Origin: Adiantum capillus-veneris
Lineage: Eukaryota > Streptophyta > Polypodiopsida > Polypodiales > Pteridaceae
DNA: 64,000 bases
NCBI GenBank assembly: GCA_014529385.2
Contig: CM043971.1
Span: 92,243,340 to 92,307,339 of the forward strand
Reading direction: 5' to 3'
Part shown: positions 32,261-41,536 of the stretch, piece after piece
Layout of the letters: each line of letters opens with the position of its first letter
Position numbering within the stretch: the stretch's first letter is position 1
The notes under the pieces: generated by a model
Database searches by the model: none
What the model was told of the DNA's origin: nothing
What the model saw: only the letters and a program-made list of their open reading frames with translations
Translations under genes and position numbers: made by a program

Positions 32261-33403
32261 GATCAATTACAGACAATCGGCCTATGGTGAATTTTGGAAG
32301 GAGATTCATGCAAGAAGTAAAGCTAAAGCAGATGTAACTTTGCAAGTTTCAGATTTAGCCCTAGAGGATCATACTTTAGGTAACCTAACATGGGAAATAA
32401 TGATTTCCATCTTAAAACCATTGGTGAAAGTTTTTCAAAGCCTAGTCGCCTGGAAGATACTTCCATTATTGATTCTTGCGTGGATTGCGATGAAGATATA
32501 GATAATGTTGACGTGCCTACCTATGCAAATGTTTGTAAAGAGATCCGAGCTAAGCTTGAAGCTGTTGTAGATGAGTGTCTGCTTGAAAACGACAAGTTAT
32601 TGCAGATTGAAGATGATCAAGGAATTGCAAAGATGGTTTATGTAAAGCTTGGGATTCCATATTCTACAAATTCAGTTATGCCATTGGATAAGAATGATGA
32701 GATACAGGGATTATAGGTACATGAGGATCCAGATGGCTTGGATGTGCTAGAGCATATATCTATTGAAGCTGCAGATGTACATGGTTTGGTTGTGCAAGAG
32801 GAGATACCAGATGAAGCTTCACAGGTGGAGGAGAATAAATAGAGTAGTCTAGATCTGCTACTAGATGAGCTGGGTGAATCTACAGAGGGATGCATACAAG
32901 TGCATAATTACAATCATATACATGTGCGTATGGTGGCCATATAGCTTCACCACTTGATGCATACATATTTTGTGATCTTGACTTTAAACCGATTGTAAGT
33001 GAACTTGCAACACCCAAGTATACAGATTACTCAGTGCTTAGTATCAGTTCAGAGGGGGTGCAGGAAGGTGTTGTGCAGTCATACAATGCTCTTGTTAACC
33101 CAATCTATTATGGTGACACTCTTACTAGGAAGATTAATGACATATTTGAGATGCATGCGAGATCTTGTGCTGATGCAGTTGAACGATATGTGATGGAGAG
33201 TAAAAGGGATGCATAGTATTTTACCAAACCAACGATCTCTATGCATGCTAATACTTATTTACATCAAGGTACAGGGGAGTTTACAGGTTTATGTGGACCA
33301 AGATATACAAGATTCTTTGCCAGTTGAGAAATATCTAGAGCTTAGTCCTCTTTTGGATGATGCTTTAAGAGAGTTTTCTGTTCCATATGGGAAGGATGTT
33401 TGA
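32261..33403 (+). pseudogene. Unrecognised coding remnant of element L, several frames
   Basis: Open segments in different frames include 32390-32716 (SIIDSCVDCDEDIDNVDVPTYANVCKEIRA-type acidic sequence), 33034-33216 (YYGDTLTRKINDIFEMHARSC, then a DAVERYVMESKRDA motif) and 33209-33403 (VDQDIQDSLPVEKYLELSPLL). I do not recognise the protein. This block is deleted in the second interior, so conservation cannot be tested within the window. Confidence 0.4.
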
Positions 33404-33952
33404 GGCTTGCATTTCATATGCAACTTGAAGCAATGAAAAGAAGCAGATGAACATACTTGATGAAGCTCTAGAGCACTTGTCTACATTTTTCAGGTACATA
33501 CGGATGGTATGGATAGAGATGGTTTCTTATTATATGTTTATACCTCCCATGCCAGAGGGGATGATGTCAATTTAGTATCATTTATACCATTTGTAGGGGT
33601 GACTACCTATTTGCTTCAGTTTTCTGATCTCCTATCAAGCAGTGATACATGTGGTTAAATGGGATGTTACAAAGATGTGATCAACATGTTTATGAAGGAT
33701 TTGAAGCCATTTGAGCCAGGAGGACATGGTTCTGCATTTTTCCTATGGCAGGTGATCTATATGCCATATGATCCTGGTAGAGTTCGAGATGCTAACACAT
33801 TACAACAATTGATTTACAGGTGTTACAATGATGCAACAAGTCTATGGACTTTTGGATGGTTATACTTTAGTGACAAGAAGTTTTTGAGTTTTCCTTTTGA
33901 TCCTAGAGTATATAAAATACAAGTTGGCACAGACCGGAGGCTGTGAAGGTTC
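33404..33952 (+). pseudogene. Unrecognised conserved coding remnant of element L (first copy)
   Basis: Reads HTDGMDRDGFLLYVYTSHARG, then LLQFSDLLSSSDTCG, a stop, and YKDVINMFMKDLKPF, MPYDPGRVRDANTL, NDATSLWTFGWLYFSDKKFLSF. The homologous sequence in the second interior (35055-35178 plus 40312-40650) keeps most residues, with ORFs over the same part, indicating that it once encoded protein. No family recognised; rich in aromatic residues. Confidence 0.45.
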
Positions 33953-33964
33953 AGAGGAGGTGGA
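33953..33964 (+). other. Polypurine tract before LTR2 of element L
   Basis: AGAGGAGGTGGA immediately precedes the TGTCCTG start of LTR2; the equivalent before LTR3 is AGAAGGGGTGGA (40656-40667). Confidence 0.65.
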
Positions 33965-34687
33965 TGTCCTGATGCTTCATGTCAGTAGGAGAAAAGCACA
34001 AAATTTATATGATTTTTTAAAAGGTTTTTTGGTAAAATCTTGTCAATTTTTCAATGTTGTGTTTTGGAGTACCGTTGATGGTAGATAAGTATGCCAAAAG
34101 CAGTGAACTTCATGGTTTGAGGACTTTATTGCTCAAGATGGTGTTATTTGGAGCTCATTGATTATGAGATCGTGACCATTAATGCACAAAAATTGTATTT
34201 TATAATACATTGGCTATTGAATTTGAAGTGAGAAAGATTATGGGGAGATGCTCGACAACATTAATATATTTGGTCGCTAATGCTTTGGTAGATATGTGTG
34301 TTGAGTATTGTACTTTGTGATGCTTGGTCGGTGTACAAGGCACCAAAGGTGGAGAGCTCACCAAAGCACAAAAACTTCTTGAGGAGCTTCATACTAAGAT
34401 GTTGTCTCTTGGAGCACATTATATGCTTATTAGTTTGGGAGGGAAGTTGTTTCTCAAATAAAGTTTCCTGTGCTCGCACCTTGATGATTAGGTTTAGTAA
34501 TGCTTCGGCCAATATGAGCAAGGAGGTTTTGATCGATTGCTCTTTTTTATGGCTATGGGTGGTCAATACTGCCTTGGTTAATTTATATGCCAAAGATGAT
34601 GGGAAGTTTGGATAGAGAGGGCATGGGACGTGTGAACGACAGAGCTGTTGATCCTGACTTACTAACCGCACTTATTTTTCCCCGACA
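33965..34687 (+). repeat. Middle LTR of element L (LTR2), internally deleted
   Basis: 723 bp, TGTCCTG...CCGACA. It aligns to LTR1 from 29562 to about 30250 and again from about 31695 to 31735. The intervening ~1.45 kb (TATA box, minisatellite, arabinokinase) is missing. LTR3 retains the TATA box and part of the minisatellite, so LTR2 is the deleted one. It includes the PPR fragment with the same frameshift. Confidence 0.75.
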
Positions 34688-35178
34688 TCTTTGGTGAACT
34701 CAATGTGTAAGCAATCTGGGGTGGAAAATTCTGGCAGAGAGGAGGACGATGACATCTCAAGTAGAAATGATGCAGCAGATGATGCCTTCTTGCAGCAACA
34801 TCTATGAGAAATTTGGTTGTCGCCAAGCAGATTTATCGGAGGATTTTCTCTTCCGGATGAAGCCGAGATGAAGCAAGCAAAAGTGAAAGAAGCATTGGAT
34901 AAGGTTTATGTTGAAAGAGGTACATTCGACGATTATGATAGTGATGGATATCTTGCATGCTACAGGTCAGAGATGGAGCTTATGGGTATTTCAACTAAGC
35001 ATATGATCAAGGAGTTTGACTGTTAGTAGCTCCAGAATTACATGAGCCTACATTTTTTCAGGTACATACGGATGGTATGGATAGTGATGGTTTCTTATTA
35101 TATGCTTATACCTCCCATGCCAAAGGGGATGATGTCAGTTTAGTATCATTTATGCCATGGATAGGGGTGATTACGTAT
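34688..35178 (+). pseudogene. Second interior of element L, left part
   Basis: Starts with a primer-site-like TTTGGTGAACTC, then the gag-like segment (34817-35026, ending EFDC-stop). It then jumps at about 35045 to sequence equivalent to 33480 onward (GGTACATACGGATGGTATGG). Relative to the first interior about 1.36 kb is missing. It is interrupted at 35179 by copia copy 2 and resumes at 40312. Confidence 0.65.
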
Positions 35179-35405
35179 TGTTGGAATTAGGGTTGCAGAG
35201 AAACACACACAGCTTGGAGAAGACAAAGGAAGCTCAACGCACACAATAGAGAGTGTGTTACTTAGTGTGTAATGGAAAGATAGATAGCCCTAGAGTGATG
35301 GGCGTATATACAATGCACGGGGGAAAAAACCTCCTAAAGAGGGAAAAAATGCCATGGCGGTCCTAGTGTGTTCACACACATCACTACCACATGTATATGC
35401 TAACA
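35179..35405 (-). repeat. 3' LTR of copia copy 2
   Basis: TGTTGGAATT...GCTAACA (plus orientation), 227 bp, homologous to 2691-2916. Confidence 0.95.
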
Positions 35406-35479
35406 AATCCCCCTTGGAGTGATGCGGTGAACGAGAGCTGGCACATGAGTAAAGGGAAGTGCCATGCCCTGAGGACAGG

Positions 35480-36084
35480 ATCAGTCCACAAAGGGGAGTA
35501 AGCCCAAAGCTTTGCGGAAAGCTTCAAGCTTCTCACGAGACAATGCCTTTGTGAAAAGATCTGCAAGGATGTCCTGTGTTGCCACATAAGCCAAGCTGAT
35601 CTCTCCTGCTGAGAGCCTCTCCCTAACATAGTGGTAATGCACCTCAATGTGCTTTGTGCGAGCATGAAAAACTAGGTTCCTTGCAACTGCCAATGCGCTC
35701 TGACTGTCAGTGTAGATAGTGTTGGCAGTGTCCTGTCCAACACCCAAATCAACCATAAGGCGTCTGAGTCATACACACTCAACCGTAGCTATGAAGACTG
35801 CCTTGTACTCAGCCTCACAACTCGAAGTGGCCACAATAGGTTGCTTCCTACTCAACCATGATATACATGAACTGCCAAGCATGAAACAAAAACCACTTGT
35901 GGACACTCACGTGTCAAAACAACCAGCCCAATCTGAGTCCGAAAAAGCATGTAAGTCTGGCGGAAATGATCCCCCCTTGGGATAAAACAAGCCAAGATGT
36001 AAAGTGCCACTAAGATAGCGGAAAATCCTCTTGACAGCCTGCCAATGCTTAGTCCCTGGGCTATGCATGAATCTGTTGACCTAT
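35480..36084 (-). pseudogene. copia RNase H region of copy 2
   Basis: Continues the RT frame after a TAG at 36081. It contains the RNase H motifs also seen in copy 1 (SDSDWAGC, SSCEAEY, HIEVHYHYVRERLSAGEISL) and ends at GLLPFVD-stop (35481). In-frame stops arise where copy 1 has CGA (TGA near 35908) and TGG (TGA near 35770). Both are C:G to T:A transitions. Confidence 0.88.
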
Positions 36085-38192
36085 GAGACTGCAAACTGAA
36101 TATCTGGCATCGTGTTGCATACATAAATGAGGCAGCCAACAACAGTTTGGTAAAGAGTGACATTAGTAGGATCGCCAACATCATGTAGACTCAACTTCAA
36201 ACCTGTTTCCATGGGAGTGGTAATAGATTTGCAATCCTCAAGTCCAAACTTACATAGCAATGTCTCTATGTAACTTTTCTGACACAAGGCAATACCACCA
36301 TCACTCTGCTTAAACTGTATACCCAAGTAATGATGCAACAATCCCAAATCTTTCATCTTGAAAGTAGCATTCAAATCAGCCTTAAATTCAGCAATATGTC
36401 TCTCATTTGGTCCAGTGATCAGCAAATCATCAACATAAAGAACCACAATGAGAAGTACATCACCCTCACGCTCTGCATACAATGTGCTTTCTGTTGGACT
36501 GTTACGAAAGCGTTGTTTAACCAAATGAGTGTCAGCTTTCTCATACCAAGCACGAGGAGATTGCTTCAACCCATACAAAGCCTTCTTACATCTGCACACT
36601 TTGTCCTCTTGTCCTTTTATGACAAAACCGCGAGGAGGCTGCGTTACATAAACTTCCTCAAATATGTCACCATTCAAGAAAGCAGTAACAATGTCTGATT
36701 GATGTACATCCCAACCAAAATGAGCTGCCAATGCACATAGAAAATGCACAGTAGTCATACGACAAGTGGGAGCAAAAGTCTCTGCATAATCTATGCCTTT
36801 TTGCTGTGCATAACCCTTTGCAACAAGTCGAGCCTTATGGCGATCGATCTCACCATCCGGCTTGCATTTCAACTTGTAAACCCACTTTGTACCAATGGCC
36901 TTTTTGCCAGGAGGCAAATCATATAAAGTCCATGTGTCATTTTCTATAAGTGCATCATATTCTGATTGCATGGCAGCCATCCAATTTTTTGAATTCTGTG
37001 CTTCATCAAAAGACAGATGCTCCTCAACATCATGTAAGCTAGACATAGCCAAAGCATAAAAATCTGATGCATAAGATGCACGGCGAGAGCCTGAACGTGT
37101 ACGACTAGACAAAGGTGCATCCAATTTACTGTCACACAAAGTGTGCACCAGCCATTTTGGCATACCTCTAGCCTGCTCATTTTCAGCCCTTTCCTCATCA
37201 AGTACATCATGTACATCTGCATCAGTAATAGGCTGATCTAAAACATTTTCAAAAACCCCCATAGGCTGTACATTTGCCTCATTGGAACTTACATTCGTAT
37301 TTCCACCATTGAAAAGAGGCAACAGAGTGTCATAAATGTCCTGTGAGCTTACATTACTGTCTCTAGTACATGACAGCAAGGGCTGAACAGAATCTTCCAC
37401 AAACACTACATCTCGTGAAACCAGAATATGTTTTATTTGCGGATGATACAACCTGTAACCTTTGCTTTTAACACTATAACCAACAAAAATACATTTGACA
37501 GCCTTATCATCCAATTTTCTGCGTTGCACTTGTGGCACCAAAGCATATGCCAAACAACCAAAAACACGCATGTGCTCAATAGAAGGCTTTCTATCATGCC
37601 ATGCTTCATATGGAGTAATAGACTGCAAAGCTTTCGTAGGACACCTGTTAAGTACATAAGTGGCACACATGATGGCCTCAAGCAAAAAAGAATGCGGCAA
37701 AGCTTGACTTTTGACCATACATCGTGCCATTTCCGTCAGTGACCTATTTTTCCTCTCAGCAACACCATTTTGCTGAGGTGTATAAGGCACTGTACATTGG
37801 TGTTTTATCCCACGACTAGCCATAAATGCATTAAATTCATGAGACATATACTCCCCCCCTCGATCGGAATGGAGGGTGCCCATAGTACATTTCGAGACAT
37901 TTTCAGCCATAGCCAGAAATTGTTTGAAGCACATAAAAACTTCGGACTTTGCTTTACGTGGAAATACCCATGCATGCCTGGAGTAATCATCAATGAAAGT
38001 CACGAAGTACAGGTAATTGCCCAAGGACGGAGTTTGCATGGGCCCACAAACATCACTATGTACAAGCTGCAACCTGCATATGGCCCGAACTGAACCATCC
38101 TTTGGAAATTTAGAACGCTGCATCGTACCCAAAATACAGCCTTCACAAACATGTTTGACAGGTGCTTCAAGAGGAGGCAAAGAAGCAACCAT
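36081..38192 (-). pseudogene. copia integrase and reverse transcriptase of copy 2 (703-codon frame)
   Basis: A long open frame from the integrase zinc region (CEGCILGTMQRSKFP) through the core (FIDDYSRHAWVFP, HSDRGGEYMSHEF, PYTPQQNGVAERKNR), the C-terminal block (VFGCLAYALVPQVQRRKLD, FVGYSVKSKGYRLYHP) and RT (GTKWVYKLKCKPDGEIDRHKA, ETFAPTCRMTTV, VVLYVDDLLITG), to NTMPDIQFAVS-stop. It lacks the 13-bp duplication and one-base insertion that break copy 1, showing that those are copy-specific. A TAG replaces CAG at its end, and an in-frame stop near 38202 separates it from the protease part. Confidence 0.95.
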
Positions 38193-38276
38193 ATCAGATT
38201 TTTACAAACGCAGCAAATTGGCAAAATTCAGATGACCAAAATGTGCATGCCAAAGTTTTGCATCTGAAATAGCCCT

Positions 38277-39475
38277 TTAATCTGCAACAGCATTTGCAAA
38301 ATTTTGTCCACACTTGTCATACGAAGTGAGCTTATACAACCCACGGCACAAAAGCCCAGATGCAACAATTTCATCACCAAAACTGAGATCATGAACTGTA
38401 TATCTATCATCCACAAATTTGACTACAAGTCCAAGTCTAGCAAGTGCGGATATAGACAAGAGATTCTTCTTGATCCCATGTACATAAAGTGCATCAACAA
38501 GTGTGAAGGAACTGCCATTAGCAGCAGTGAGCACAATCTTTCCAACTCCCTGAACTGGATAAGAGGCGTTGTTGGCACAAGTGACTGAATTCCCATGAGG
38601 GACAGCTCGAGAGAGGTAAACAATTCACGATGTGAGGTAATGTGCTTTGTAGCACCATTGTCGAAATACCACACATGTGAATCTGCAGCAATTGACAAGC
38701 ATGCATCATGGACAACAGGATTGTAAGTGCACTCTGCACTAAAAGCCCATTTTGCATCAACATCAGCAACACAGTCTCCTTTCACTGAAGACTCAACAAT
38801 GGCTGCATTTGTAGTGGAACCAACATTTGCAGTGGAACCATCCTCTTTCTTCTTAGCCTCGTTGGCCTTCAACTTAGGACATGACTTGATCAAGTGATCA
38901 TTGGCTTTACAATAATGACAACGCATCTTGTTTTTGCCCTTATCACCAGAATTTCCAGACAAATTGCTGCCAGCAAAAGCATTAGGATCAAATATTTTGC
39001 CACTCGCACCAGAACCATAAGAAGTGGCTCCATTGCTGTTACCACCCTTTCTTTGAGAAGAAATAAAAGCCTGTTCAACTGCACGCTGCCTAGTCCTATT
39101 TTTTCTAGAAAGTGACTCTTGCAACAGTAATGTGCATAATGCATCAAACTTGACAACTTCAGGATTTCCTTGGGTCATAAGTCTCCAAGTACTAGCAAAA
39201 GTCTGGTAAGAATCTGGTAAGGCATCAAGAACAGTCTGCACTAGGGAACTGTCTGAAATGACTTCACCTGCAGAAATGAGTTGCTCATTGATATCCTTGA
39301 CACTAGTAAGGAAAGTGTCCATATCATCTTCCTCATGAATAATCTTTGACTCCAGCTCTTTACGCAACAAAGCAATTTTAGCCTCATTGCGACATGCATA
39401 AAGACCAACCAAAATATCCCAAGCGTTTTTTGCAGATTTCACTAAATGGATGTGAGGAACAATAGTGCGCTTCAC
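38277..39475 (-). pseudogene. copia gag C-terminus and protease of copy 2
   Basis: The gag core (AWDILVGLYACRNEAKIALLRKELES), a CCHC knuckle (CHYCKANDHLIKSC) and the protease lie in one frame, showing that gag and pol are fused in this family. The active site reads FDNGATKHIT: AGT to AAT changes DSG to DNG. A two-base deletion near 38608 shifts the frame after the protease start. The rest (LVDALYVHGIKKNLLS) continues in the 38277-38534 frame. Confidence 0.9.
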
Positions 39476-39769
39476 AGATCACACAATCAATGCATGAGCC
39501 TGTGGATCCTTAACATTGCAACGAGCTTGTTCTGCTGTAGGCAAAACAACTCTAACAGCTGCAATCCTTGCAGCAAGACCTGCAACATCCGCAACATCGC
39601 CTACATCCTCAGAACCAGGACGTACATCAATTCCCTGCACAATGTTCCAAACACCCTTTGACACAAGAACATGTTGCATCATATAAGCCCACATAGGGTA
39701 GTTGTCCCCATCCAACCTGTCCTCAACAGCAAATATCTTGAACACATCTGTGTTGTTGTTGTCAGCCAT
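39476..39769 (-). pseudogene. copia gag N-terminus of copy 2
   Basis: ATG at 39769 (CCATGG), then MADNNNTDVFKIFAVEDRLDG and DNYPMWAYMMQHVLVSKG, matching copies 1 and 3. A TGA at 39479 interrupts gag where copy 1 reads IVLSVKR. The leader between 39769 and the residual palindrome (39788-39801) is ~45 bp shorter than in copy 1. Confidence 0.9.
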
Positions 39770-40084
39770 GGTAAATGCTGCACCTGATGCTATATAGCAC
39801 AAACCGTAGAAGACTATAAGGCACCTATTATGCAAAAAAAGGCACTGACAGAAATTCTGCACAAAATGATGAAATAGCTGTGTAGTACTGCCTGTAGTGG
39901 AAGCGTCTGCCGAAATGAGCCCAAATCAAAATTCTTAGCAGACCAAGGTCTTCGAGATCTCCCAAAATATTTGTCGACCTGCAAACGCTTGCCAAAGGTC
40001 ACTGAAATCGGAGAAAGTGAGCAGGCGTGTGCTGGAGCAGCTGGCGACTAAGCCCGAGAGGACGTGACCTGCTCTGATACGAAT

Positions 40085-40311
40085 TGTTGGAATTAGGGTT
40101 GCAGAGAAACACACACAACTTGGAGAAGACGAAAGAAGCTCAAGGCACACAATAGAGAGTGTGTTACTTAGTGTGGAATGGAAAGATAGATAGCCCTAGA
40201 GTGATGGGCGTATATACAATGCACGGGGGAAAAAACCTTCTAAAGAGGGAAAAAATGCCCCGGCGGTCCTAGTGTGTTCACACACATCACTACCGCATGT
40301 ATATGGTAACA
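40085..40311 (-). repeat. 5' LTR of copia copy 2
   Basis: 227 bp, TGTTGGAATT...GGTAACA in plus orientation; primer site at 40071-40082 on its inner side. Confidence 0.95.
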
Positions 40312-40655
40312 CCTATTTGCTTCAGTTTTCTGATCTTGTATCAAGCAGTGATACATGTGGTTATATGGAATGTTACAAAGATGTGATCAACATGTTTGTG
40401 AAGGATTTGAAGCCATTTGACCCAAGAGGACATGGTTATGTATTTGCCCTATGGCTTGATCTATATGCCATATGATCTTGGTAGAGTTCGAGATGCTTAC
40501 ACATTATGGCAATCGATTTACAAGTTTTACAATGATGCAACAAGTCTATGGGCTTTTGGATGGTTATACTTCAGTGACAAGAAGTTTTTGTGTTTTCACT
40601 TTTGATCTTGGAGTATATAATACAAGTTGGCACAGACCGGAGGCTGTGCAAGTTC
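40312..40655 (+). pseudogene. Second interior of element L, right part (unrecognised conserved coding remnant)
   Basis: Homologous to 33608-33952. It reads LLQFSDLVSSSDTCGYMECYK, DVINMFVKDLKPFDPRGHGY and, in other frames, MPYDLGRVRDAYTLWQS and TSLWAFGWLYFSDKKFL. The TAA that interrupts the first copy (CG*MGCYK) is TAT here, so the ancestral frame was open across it. Function unknown. Confidence 0.5.
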
Positions 40656-40667
40656 AGAAGGGGTGGA

Positions 40668-41536
40668 TGTTTCGACGCTTTGCGTTCAACAGGAGAAAAG
40701 CACAAAATTCATATGATTTTTTTAAGTTTTTTTGGTAAAAGCATGTCAATTTTCTAATGTTGTGTTCTGGAGTACCGTTGATGATAGATAAGTATGCCAA
40801 AAGCAGTGAACATCATGGTTTGAGGACTTTATTACTCAGGATGGTGTTATTTGGAGCTCATTGATTATGAGATCATGACCATTAATGCGCAAAAATTGTA
40901 TTTTTTAATACATTGGCTATTGATTTTGAAGTGAGAAAGCTTATGGGGAGATGCTCAACAACATTAATATATTTGGTCGCCAATGCTTTGGTAGATATGT
41001 GTGTTGAGTATTGTACTTTGCGATGCTTGTTAGTGTACAAGGCGCCAAAAGGTGGAGAGCTCACAAAAGCACAAAAACTTCTTGAGGAGCTTCATATTCA
41101 AATGTTGACTCTTAGAGCACATTATATGCTTATTAGTTTGGGAGGGAAGTTGTGCTCAAATAAAGTTTCCTATGCTCGCACGTTGATGATTAGGTTTAGT
41201 AATGCTTCGGCCAATATGAGAAAGGAGGTTTTGATTGATTGCTCTTTTTTATGGCTATGGGTGCTCAATTTTGCCTTGGTTAATTTATATGGCAAAGATG
41301 ATGCATTGGTACGTTTGGATCGAGAGGGCATGTGGCGAGTGAACGACCTAGCAATGATAAAAATAAAATTGAGCTAAGCTATTTATGAAGTTATCAGGAG
41401 CTATAAAAGAAAACAGGGTGATGAGCAGGAATCACCATTAGGGTTGCTTTTTGGCGAGAGGGAGCAAGAGGGTTGACGTCATCGAGAATGAGCTGCAAGA
41501 GCATGGTCAACGAGCAGGAGACATGTTGACACCGAG
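40668..41536 (+). repeat. 3' LTR of element L (LTR3), truncated
   Basis: Begins TGTTTCGACG after a polypurine tract. It contains the PPR-derived stretch (an ORF of 154 codons, 40913-41377), the TATA-like CTATAAAAG and the beginning of the minisatellite. Similarity to LTR1 ends near 41536, and no CCGACA end is found. Confidence 0.7.
40913..41377 (+). pseudogene. PPR gene fragment inside LTR3 (longest open version)
   Basis: 154 open codons: LVANALVDM, ELTKAQKLLEELHI and ALVNLYGKDDALVRLDREGM are PPR-like. The VVSWS signature seen in LTR1 has decayed to GTTGACTCTTAGAGC. The open frame probably results from compensating shifts and is not evidence of function. Confidence 0.6.

Larger units (their letters stand above)
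35174..40316 (-). mobile_element. Ty1/copia retrotransposon, copy 2 (complete, nested in element L)
   Basis: Both LTRs are 227 bp (35179-35405 and 40085-40311). They are flanked by CGTAT on the left and CCTAT on the right, a 5-bp target duplication with one change. The uninterrupted paralogous site is at about 33600-33613 (GACTACCTATTTGC). The LTRs differ at about ten positions, so the insertion is not recent. The order on the minus strand is LTR, primer site (TCGTATCAGAGC, 40071-40082), leader, gag, PR, IN, RT, RNase H, polypurine tract, LTR. Several nonsense and frame changes make it inactive. Confidence 0.96.
29562..41536 (+). mobile_element. Element L: tandem LTR element carrying host gene fragments (three LTRs, two interiors)
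   Basis: Three homologous LTR-like segments (29562-31735, 33965-34687, 40668-41536) each start with TGT. The second and third are preceded by a polypurine tract (AGAGGAGGTGGA, AGAAGGGGTGGA); the first and second end in CCGACA followed by TCTTTGGTGAAC, a probable primer site. The two interiors are homologous. The second lacks about 1.36 kb and is interrupted by copia copy 2. The third LTR is truncated. No RT or integrase is seen, so the element is non-autonomous, like large retrotransposon derivatives. The shared middle LTR suggests unequal recombination between two copies. Confidence 0.75.

Noticed and set aside
40913-41377. 154-codon PPR-like ORF as a functional gene
   Set aside because: Compared with LTR1 and LTR2 it has frame shifts and lost signature residues. 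The open frame is short for a PPR protein and lies inside a truncated LTR.
29562-41536. Helitron as carrier of the PPR and arabinokinase fragments
   Set aside because: Helitrons do capture several genes, but here there are three homologous segments beginning TGT and, where complete, ending CA, with polypurine tracts before and primer-like sites after them. That fits an LTR element better, and I saw no CTRR hairpin end.
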